The notes beneath the pieces are model-generated. The model worked only from the letters and a program-made list of their open reading frames with translations. It was not told the origin of the DNA and made no database searches. The position numbers were made by a program, and so were the translations under genes. Of a stretch of 64,000 nucleotides of DNA, positions 1 to 13,227 are shown in pieces. The stretch is from Phocoena phocoena (Eukaryota > Chordata > Mammalia > Artiodactyla > Phocoenidae): assembly GCF_963924675.1 (NCBI RefSeq), contig NC_089238.1, positions 57,506,299 through 57,570,298 of the forward strand, read 5' to 3'. How positions within the stretch are numbered: the first letter of the stretch is position 1; each line of letters begins with the position of its first letter.

Positions 1-180
1 GGCTTATTGCGGTGGCTTCTCTTGTTGCAGAGCACGGGTTCTAGGTACATGGGCTCAGTAGTTGCGGTGCACAGGCTTAGTTGCACTGCGGCACGTGGGA
101 TCTTCCCAGACCAGGGCTCGAACCATGTCTCTTGCATTGGCAGGCGGATTCTTAACCTCTGAGTCACCAGGAAAGTCCCT
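1..180 (-). mobile_element. CHR-type tRNA-derived SINE, cut by the window edge
   Basis: Reverse complement of the cetartiodactyl tRNA-derived SINE. The SINE head (CTTTCCTGGTGACTCAG-like) is at 160-180 and the body runs off the left edge. It lies in MAP1LC3B intron 1. Confidence 0.85.
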
Positions 181-440
181 GGTGTGATTTTAAAAGGTAG
201 CTTTCTTACATTCCCTTTCTGATATCTCATTGTTAATGTAAAGAAATGCAACCAATTTCTGTATGTTAATCTTGTATACCAACCTTTGCCAGGCATGAAG
301 TGTTAGTGTTTGGTTTCTCTCAGTTCTAGGGAAGATGTCTTTACTGCTTTGCTCTGCCACAGCTAAGGATAGGTGGATTCAGATATGGAAGTCACCAGGT
401 AAAAATGCAGGGAAGAAGCTGCATTTTTGGCCCTTAATAA

Positions 441-4498
<4,058 letters not shown>

Positions 4499-5383
4499 GA
4501 CTAAAAGAAAATGTGTCTGTTCTAGAATTTAAACCCTTACCAAGGAATAAAAAAGGGATGTTACCAACTGAGATTGATCAGTTCACCTAATCACAGATCA
4601 TCAAAACAGTAGTGTTCCTGCCTAGGAGTTTTTAGCAAGTTGTTTTTTTGTACTTCAGGCAGAAAAGCTGAGCTCCAAATGAGCACATTCAGCTTTGGGA
4701 AACTTCATTATTTAACCTAAGCTGTCTTGTTTTCACATTTAGAAGTTTAAAAATAAAATACTTTGCATTCTAAGTTGCCAATAAAATAGACCTTCAAGTT
4801 ATTTTAATGTTTTTCCCCCAAAAGGAACTTGCAATTTGAGCATTCAGAGAGACATTCACATTCAGTCTTCTCTCTAGAGAAGAGAACCTGCCAGCTTTGT
4901 ATAGAAGGGTTTCTACTCGACTAGAGAAATGTCCGTAAGAGGATCTTTAAGCCTAAATTGTCAGGCACAGCCAACCCCCACCCCCAGCCCATTGGCCATA
5001 GTAGCTGGCAGAAAGCAGGGTGGACGCGGGTGTATAGGAAATAAGAAGGCTGAGCTGCTGTCCAGGGTTCCTGATTGCTAGTAAGTGTATTTCACATCAG
5101 TGCTCTTGTCACAAAGTTTTCATTTGGTTTGTTCTCTAGGCAGTAACGCAGAAAAATACCACTGCTCAACAGGAACCTTGAATAATTTATAATTTTGGTC
5201 AAGTTTCTCAAAAGACCTAGAGAAAGAGAATGACTTTTTTTTTTTGTTTTGAATATTCTCTTAAGAGCTCAAAATAGTGCCTGTTTTGGTAAATAAACAA
5301 GCAGTTACATGGGTTTCACTCTTTGGGACAAAGGTAGAAAGCTACAGGATACTGAAACAAAAAGCATTAAAATTCAGATACAC

Positions 5384-5430
5384 CTCCTCGACCTTTTGGC
5401 TTAAAGCTGTAGATGATCCGTGTTTTATGT
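5384..5430 (+). pseudogene. Short U2 snRNA-like fragment in the LC3B 3'UTR
   Basis: CTCGACCTTTTGGCT differs from the start of U2 snRNA (CTCGGCCTTTTGGCT) at one position. The next 25-30 bases keep looser similarity with gaps. It is too short and diverged to be a functional U2, and chance resemblance is possible. Confidence 0.35.
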
Positions 5431-6138
5431 TACGTATGTGACTAAAATATGTTATTAAAAAGCATCTTTAAGGGTATTTCAGTTATCACAGTTAGGTCAA
5501 GCGGTCCTCAGAATTCCCCCACTCCGTGTGCATGTCGGTTTTGAAAATAGCAAAAGGAAACATGTTCTTCACAGATATTAATGTTAAACGTTAAGCATTT
5601 TCAAAGTCCTACTAGAATAAATAACCAGTGCTTCCTACTACCTGCATGGGGTTCACTATGCACTGTTTTGTGAGAGCTGTCACAGAAGGCTCACAGGCCC
5701 CCTTGAGACTGTACACGTGGCAGGTCGCCATTTATTTACCCTTGTGCATTTAGACGTGTGTGTGGAAAACTTGTATCAGTGAGTGGCAGTTATTTATCGT
5801 AACTGAGGAAGAAAAAGCAATATTACCGCATATGGGCCCTCAACCCCCATCAACTACTCTTCCCGATGCATGCATCTGTCCACGTGGCTAACTTTTAATA
5901 TGTATATTTTTACATTATGTAAATTCTTAATTAGCCTGTCTTGTTTAGATTGTATACATCATTATATCTGACATTCTTGTAACTACTATGTGACCGATAA
6001 GATTCCTTTAAGAAACTATGCTTTTTAAAGACAAAAGTACCATGCTGAGAGGGGTGACTTACTTATATCCCACATTAGTGGGTGGTTACCCTATTTATAG
6101 GATCTTTAAAACAAGTACATTTTTAACGAACTAAGGTG

Positions 6139-6144
6139 AATAAA
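6139..6144 (+). terminator. MAP1LC3B: Candidate polyadenylation signal AATAAA of MAP1LC3B
   Basis: A perfect AATAAA about 1.65 kb after the stop codon, in sequence that looks like the end of the LC3B mRNA. It is assigned by position only. Earlier AATAAA copies nearer the stop could give shorter mRNAs. Confidence 0.55.
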
Positions 6145-6165
6145 GGCACAACTAAAAACTGTCAT

Positions 6166-7235
6166 CAAAGTTCAGTTTAATGGATTCGTATTTGAGACTT
6201 GGAGTCTATACCATCCACAGCCAAGTGGGTCATATCCTTTCTAATGAGGAGTGCTGAGGCTGGTTTCACTGTGCCAGGGTGGAGGGACACCCACCTCTGA
6301 AGGTCTCTGCCTTGTCATAAGCGCCTCGCTCGCATTGGTCAAGGTCCTGACTTCAAAAAACTCAATTCTCTTCAAGGTACAGACGTGCCACAAAGTATGG
6401 GGAGAAGGGATGGGGGAGCGACCTAGGTGTTTGTTTTGTGGAAACAGGCACTTGAAAACCTGATCTAAATGGACAGACGTGTAACACGGAAAGGACTGAG
6501 AGTGTGCGGGGCGTTGTGCGGCACATGGGACCTGAGGTGGCCGTGCGGGGAGCCGCGTACAGTACAAACAGCAGATGCGCACGTGCCCTCCACCCTCAGA
6601 GGCCCTGGAAGTGACCAAACAGAGGGGCTGCTAGCAGGTGCCAGGAGTGGCCAGCTGTGTCACCTGATGCTACTTACCCGACAGGGGACCCGACTAGTCC
6701 GAGAACCGTGTGCACGTTTTCCTCCGGGTAACCACGGGTCTGACGACAAGACCAAGAGAAAATGGGGACTCCTGCTGGGGAAAAAGCCCCAGAATTCTCC
6801 CTCTGGGGCCTGGCACTGCTCAGGACAGCACCGCAGTCCTGGGCGAGCACAGCACCAGCCCAAGTCCAGAGAGGACGTGGCCTTAGGTGGCAGGGCACAT
6901 TCATCATGAGTTTGGAAAGGTCCAAAGGATACTTGACCTAGTAATGCTGATAATGCTAGTAATGCTAGTAATGCTGATAACCTTGATTGTTCACGGGCAC
7001 CTGAGAGCTGGAGCATCTTTAATCCAACCCCAAATCAATTCACATTTCTATTCACAGCCAGGACACTTCTTAAACACCTAGGAAACTTGACAGAAAATGG
7101 ATTTAAGACCGGGTGTCCCTTTTGCAATGCTGGGAAGAAGGCGGAAAGGACAGACTCCCTAGTTTGGAGGATCGTGATGCGAAAGGCTGTGTGCTTCACA
7201 CTCTATCGTAGACAAAGACCTAATAAAAAAAGAGA
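6166..7235. other. Intergenic gap between convergent MAP1LC3B and ZCCHC14
   Basis: About 1.1 kb between the two inferred mRNA ends. The middle (6470-6900) is fairly GC-rich and carries open frames on both strands with no recognisable protein. A short TAATGCT(GATAA)-type imperfect tandem repeat lies at 6940-6980. I see no gene here. Its only apparent role is as the shared termination zone of two genes transcribed towards each other. Confidence 0.6.
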
Positions 7236-7257
7236 CTGCTCTTCCTTTTTTTTAATT

Positions 7258-7263
7258 TTTATT
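7258..7263 (-). terminator. ZCCHC14: Candidate polyadenylation signal of ZCCHC14
   Basis: AATAAA on the - strand, followed about 25 bases on by a U-rich stretch, the arrangement of a functional poly(A) site. No better site is evident before the convergent LC3B end. Confidence 0.6.
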
Positions 7264-7404
7264 TTCAGTACATTAAATTGACTCATAAAAACATTCTAAA
7301 AATGTACAATTTTTCCTTTTTAACAAAGTATAATAAAACATAAAAACCCCAAAAACAGAATACTTGACATTTACAATTCAAAATCAAATTAGCAGAATAT
7401 TAAA

Positions 7405-7412
7405 TATTTACA
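7405..7412 (-). promoter_or_regulatory. Pumilio response element in the ZCCHC14 3'UTR
   Basis: TGTAAATA on the - strand matches the PUM1/PUM2 consensus TGTANATA. It lies about 150 bases before the predicted mRNA end, the usual place for such sites. A match alone is weak evidence of binding. Confidence 0.45.
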
Positions 7413-10400
7413 AAACTATATCTTTTAAAAATATTTATAAAGTTACATGCAATTTTGTAGAATTGACATAAAAGAATGGCTCAAAAATGGGAGAATTTTC
7501 CTTCATTCCTAAAAAGAAAATATGTCCAATAGAAGCTGGGAAGATTCTTGAGTGTACACGAGGTCTTCAGTTTCAGTACCAAAGCCTGTCTTTGTGCATC
7601 TAAGAACTTTACGCATGTGACGGGCTTCTTAACACCGGGGTGACCTGGCAGGCGCACCCCTCCCTCCAATAACAGTGTAGTAACATTGACCTTTGGCCTC
7701 AACCAGCACAGTACGTAGTTTGCGAGTGTTGATTAAAGATAACTCACTTTGATTCAGAACCTCGGGGCTTTTCAGTAACGGAGCCTCTTCAGAACCCATG
7801 GCTTTTAAATGTCCCCTGCCTCATTCACTGGGAGTCATCTGCACTTTGGAAAGGACGGCCAACCCGCTCAGGTTCCACAGGCCCATCCACTGGGACGGGT
7901 GGTCGAGCTGAGCTGGGTCAGGGTTTCCCTTACAACCTTTAAGACTTCAACACGTAACGCCATCAGTTATCAGCGTGTAAAACTAGCAAGGCATCAAATA
8001 AGCCACCACGGAAGCAGGAGGAGTGACAACGGCAGGGAGCGAGGAGGGCGTGGCCCACTTCCTGCTCAGCACGTGCTCACTAGCAACACTGCAGTGAGTG
8101 GACAGATGCAAGCCTCGGTCAGCCTGTGCTCCAACAGGAACGCATTACAGCTGCATAATGTCAGGCAAAGTTACTACCCGCTATGCATCTCCATACGTAG
8201 TGTGCCGTGTAAACTAGCTAGGTGGACTTCTTGCGATAAAGGACCTAGAACTCTAAACAGTGAATTAAAATACTGAACCTACTCACTACTGTGTTAACAA
8301 GCTGACTCGTGTAGTTTTTTGGAGATGACAAATGATGCTGGTTTTTTAAAATACCCAGTCACGTGTCTGCTTTCAAGAAAATAGCTTTTTCTTTATTATT
8401 CTAAGTGCTAGCTCCCATTTTCTCAGTGCTCTTTAGCAATTAGAAGTTTTTAACATTTATACACTTTCCAATGTTCAATATAATCATAAAATAAAAATTA
8501 GAAAATAAGGTAGAAAATTGAGTGTTCTGCTTTAAAAAAAAAAAAAAAAGATTAGTGTTTTATCCCAACGTTGTATTCTACTTCAATCTGTACATTCCAC
8601 TTTCCCCATTCTTGGAGATAAAAAATGGGGTTAGAAACCTTAAAATATGACAGACTACACAGAGCAAAGTGGCTGGTGCCACACCTACCTGGTTGCCACA
8701 GCATTTGGAAACTGAGCCCACAATTTCAGGAAAATAAGTAGTTGAAAGGGTCAGTCTGATCTGTGTTTCTAGCTGATGAGGACGTCCTCTGAGGAAATGC
8801 CAAATGCTCTTTAGGCTCACTGACTGTGGTTGCTTCTGGAGAGAAATTTCATCAGAGAATACTGCTAGCAAATATTCCCAAGTTCAAGTATGCGATTCAC
8901 TTGGGAAGAGGTCTCACGGAGCGGCAGCTGAATGCTTTGTGTCCTGGTGTCTCACATTTACGTTTTACCACTCTCAACTCGGAATGGCCTCACTGGAGAC
9001 GTCACTCTGCACATGCACTTTCAAAGACAGCTGGAAGTTTCCCTAAGACTCTGATGACTGGAACACAGCCACACAATGTCTGAACTTATCTCCCTCAATT
9101 TGAATGTCATACTTCAAATTGAAGTTCGTTTTAATTTTTTGTCGTATTTAACGCTAACCTCTAATATTTATCAAAACAGTTATAAGGGTAACAACAGACA
9201 CACTTTCATTCCCCAATGCTGACCACTGAAACGAAAAACCTAAATATGATTTTTTTCTTTTGTCATGAGACGGTTTTCAACAGTTTCACTGTGTTGAATG
9301 AAATAGGATTTATTTAAAATAGTTCTTTGTTTAAAAAACCAAAAATTTTAAAAGTTTGGCTTTCAGCACATATCCAGGCCACTGTAACGGCCTTCAGAAA
9401 TATTAAAATCGTAAACATCAATGAACACTCTAAGTCTTCCTTAAACATAATAATGACAAGTTCCAGTCTAGTACTCTTTAAGGCAAAGTTGTGTCAGTTC
9501 TCGTAATTTTGACATTTTGTAGTGTTTATAATTTAAGAGATCAATGTAACATTCCCCCAAAATGCTGTTGTAAGCATCATTACTTCAAAACTGTATGTAA
9601 TACTGTGTACCAGGAAGAGAGAGAAGAATACAGAGGTCTGTCAATTCTGCATTGCATAGAAATAAAACTCTACTAAAATAAAACTCTTAAAAACTCTACT
9701 AAAAGCCTTTCATTAAAAAAATGTAACAACTTTCTGCTTTCGTTTCCGTGAAGCAGGAAACTGATCTCAAAATTTGAAGGCTTACATCACAATGCCTCAA
9801 ATTCTAGGGGATTCTTTTGATTTACACCAATTTTACATGAGGCTGATTGTCCCATTTGAAGAGTGGTCTGAGTATTGTGATTTTCTTTTTTTAAATAAAT
9901 ATTCAACTGGAAAATCCCTGGGCAAGACCTTACCAATCAATATTTTAATATTGAAGGCTTTAGCATTTAAAACAATATTGTTTGAGCAGAAAATTCCCTT
10001 TAGCCTGGAAGCTTTAAGTCCCTAACTTTCGGACCAAAAGCTCTCATTGCAATGGGGTGAAATTGAGAGCTGTGTGGTGGACTTTATTTCCCACCTTGGT
10101 AAAACTAGACTTCTGCAGATCTTGTAGCTCTGTCCTGTCAGTGTATTCTCTTTCAGAGTCTTACCACTTTCTATTGTAGTTTTCCAGGTAATTTTTAACG
10201 GAACTAACTATTGATACACAGCCTAATACAAAAGAAGTTGACAGGAGAAAATTTCAAATCGTTTGCTCAGAGACTATAGGACTGTATTATTGTTGTTGAA
10301 ATGTCTGTCTCAAGTGTGAATCCATTAGCAGTGAGCCTTGGGGTCCTTGGGAAGTCCATGGGAGATAAAAGAACTTGCAAACTTGGCTAAGGATGTGCAG

Positions 10401-11344
10401 CATCCATCAGTGCCGCTCACGAGGTGTGCTGCTATCGCGTCTCTGCCAGAGTTCCTTCGTGGTGGAGGACGACAGGACTCAAAGCTCGGAAGGGCTGGGA
10501 AGGAAGGTGTCCTCAAAGCTTTGACTACTAGGGATTCTCTGGGACTTGGACCCTTTTAGAAATTAAGTTGTTGCAAGTAACTATTTCTATTTAATAATGT
10601 AGTTTAAATTTATTTGTAGGAGAAAAAAAAAAAGAAAAAAGAAAAAAAAACCCTGAAACTGCTACAAGTGCTTTTAGGGAGGGAAGGAAATACTAAAATC
10701 TCTGTTGTGTACTAAATCATGTAGCCTGCTGGTGCGGACTCTAAGAACGGATTCTCTGAGCGTCTTGCACTGACCGGTCTCGGGGAGTTTGTCTCCCAGA
10801 ACTGCAGAGATGGACATCAGTTTCCATTCTTCGGTAGTGCAATCCTTAAAAAGCCCAGAGATTAGTACCTAACCACTTTAAGAACGAAACAGAACAGAAC
10901 AGAACAAAGGCGACGTTTTCCCTCACCAGGGGTGTCAAGAGTCCGACTGGTAGAACTCCACTTGGAGAACTCCGACCTTCAGTTCTCGATTCCAACCTCA
11001 CGTAGCTGCCCTGGAATTACGTGTGAGCCTAGAAGGACCAATTACGGCAATGCTCTTCAGGAGACGGGAGGTCTCTGCATTGCAACCAAGGGTGGAGGTG
11101 GCCAACTTTCACCCACAGTGGAGATACCCACTAGGCCAGTCCTGACATCAAGCTCCCGTCTAGGATTTTGGCAATAAAACTGAGTTTGATGCACTCCTAC
11201 GCTAGGTTTTCTATCCAGTCTAGGAAAGTAAAGCACCTTTGGATTAGAAAGATTGAGCTCAACAGCAACTAGACTTCTCAGTTTTGTATTTAATTCTCCT
11301 TAGGTCTCCATGGCTTAATAGTGTCCTGTTGCCAGAGAAAAATA

Positions 11345-11400
11345 TCAATCTGTAGAGTCCAGACTTTCTGCTGGAGGGGCATATTTCAACCTAAAAGTAC
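11345..11400 (-). CDS. ZCCHC14: ZCCHC14 terminal coding exon (canonical C-terminus)
   Basis: 56 nt of coding sequence. Two bases complete Gly886, then it reads TFRLKYAPPAESLDSTD and stops with TGA at 11345-11347. The acceptor is CTTTTCTCCCCTCCAG. Most of this exon and all of its acceptor are repeated 111 bp upstream in the direction of transcription (11482-11592), so it is the distal of two identical acceptors. Confidence 0.9.
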
Positions 11401-13186
11401 CTGGAGGGGAGAAAAGAGAGATCAAATTTGAATCACCATAGAATTACTGCCATGACCTGTCCAAAGTCACTTCCAGAGCCACTGGAGGGGCATATTTCAA
11501 CCTAAAAGTACCTGGAGGGGAGAAAAGAGAGATCAAATTTGAATCACCATAGAATTACTGCCACGACCTGTCCAAAGTCACTTCCAGAGCCACTGGTCAA
11601 GATCTGGGTGCTGGCTATCCAGACCACCTGTTCTGACCACTCCCAGCTCCCCTGGCTCCACCCCGCAGGCTGGACATTATCTTAACAAGTTTATCAAATC
11701 AGAGAAGGGGTGAAAAAGACTGAAGAGTTCCCAGTCTGTTTCTTCATTCTTTGGGAGCTCAGACAGCACAGTATTGGCCCCCTTCCTTGGGACAGGGCAA
11801 GGGAGGCCTGGCCGCCACCACAGGCCTCTGGGCTCGCTGCGTCAGGAGACGCAGCACCACCTCTATCAACGGGGGAGGGCGGGCCCACAGTCACTCCACC
11901 TGCCACCAGACCTGATTCCAAGTTGTCTGTAAAGCTCTCCAGGTGACTAAGGGGCACAGGCAGGTCTGGAACAACCCTCAAAAGTCTCCAGAAAGCAAGT
12001 GGCTGACTATCCAAGGTCGCACAGTGAGCAGTCGCAGGCTGGGACCAGTTTTCCCAACGCCCAGCCTAATCTTTCCAAGGAAAACAGCAAGAACAAACCT
12101 GGTGTGGTAACGACAGCAGACACACACTTGACTAAAGGAGACAAGAGTGAGTAGCAAAGGGGGAAGGAAGAAGATGCAGCACAGAGAGTAAGGACACCAC
12201 GTAGCCGCCACACAACGCCCACGGCCACGGCCATGGCCACGGCCACTCTAGACGGGGGAAGAGAAGCGGGGACAGCGAGTTCCACCTGTAGCGCCTGAAC
12301 TCGCATGCCACGCCCTCGGTTCTCAGTTAAACACCGGCGGCGGTGGCACTAAATCACCCATGCTTCCTCCCCAGTCACGTGGCACAAAAATAACAGGCCA
12401 AGGAGCCACTGGGCCACAGCCAGCGAGCCACACTCTAAAATGAGAAGCAGGCTGAAACCACAGAGACAGTCTCAGAACCAAAGCAGACCTTCTGGGGGCT
12501 GCACAGCCCATCAAGAGTTTCGTGCTTTTTCAGAGAGCATTTGAAAAACCACTTCTTGCTTGCTTTAAAAAAAAAAAAAAGGAAGTTGACTATTACTTTC
12601 ACAGAAAGGACGCTCCTGTCTGGAGCTCTCCACCTCGGGGGCCTTTACCTTGCCGGTTGAAGTCCATGGACGGCTGCTTGCAGTCCTGAGCGCGGTGACC
12701 GGTGGCCCCACAGTTGTAACATGACAGATTCCCGCTCTTTTTGTGACTGGAGCCGTTGCTACTACCCACCAAGCCCTGGGCCTGGTAGACGCCCGCCGCC
12801 CCCATGAAGTTCTGCACGGGCGGGACGGTGAAGGCCGACTGGCCGCCCAGCACGGGCTCGGGGCCCACGCCGCTGCTGTAGGGCGAGTGCACGACCGGGA
12901 AGGCGCCGCCGCCGTACTGCTGGGCGCCCACGTAGCCACTGCCGCACATGGGACTGAACGGCAGGAACGGGAAGGGGAAGACGGACGGCCCCGAGAACGG
13001 GTGCTGGAAGTAGTTGGCGTAGCTGACAGTTAGGCCGCTCGAGCCGCAGCTCCCGCTGCAGCCGCAGGACGTGCACACGACGCAGCCGGGGAGCGGGGCG
13101 GGCGCGGGCTGCTGGGGCGCCGGCTGCTGCTGATGGTGGTGGTGGTGGTGGTGGTTCTGGGCCGAGGCGGGGAGGTTTCCGGGGGA

Positions 13187-13227
<41 letters not shown>

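Larger units (their letters stand above)
4499..6165 (+). other. MAP1LC3B: MAP1LC3B 3' untranslated region (end approximate)
   Basis: AT-rich, gene-free sequence following the LC3B stop, and the right size for the long LC3B 3'UTR. Several AATAAA-like hexamers occur in its first 300 bases. The most distal good one is at 6139-6144, so the main mRNA end is placed about 20 bases further on. This end is inferred, not seen. A short U2 snRNA-like stretch lies inside at 5384-5430. Confidence 0.65.
7236..11344 (-). other. ZCCHC14: ZCCHC14 3' untranslated region, about 4.1 kb
   Basis: This follows the TGA at 11345 on the - strand and ends near an AATAAA at 7258-7263. It is free of young SINEs or LINEs, in contrast to the flanking introns, which is typical of a conserved 3'UTR. 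The distal 300 bases are very AT-rich and contain a Pumilio-type TGTAAATA at 7405-7412. An A-rich tract lies at 10621-10650 and a 17-A run at 8534-8550. Open frames here do not resemble proteins. The extent is inferred from the stop codon, the polyadenylation signal and the lack of repeats. Confidence 0.75.
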
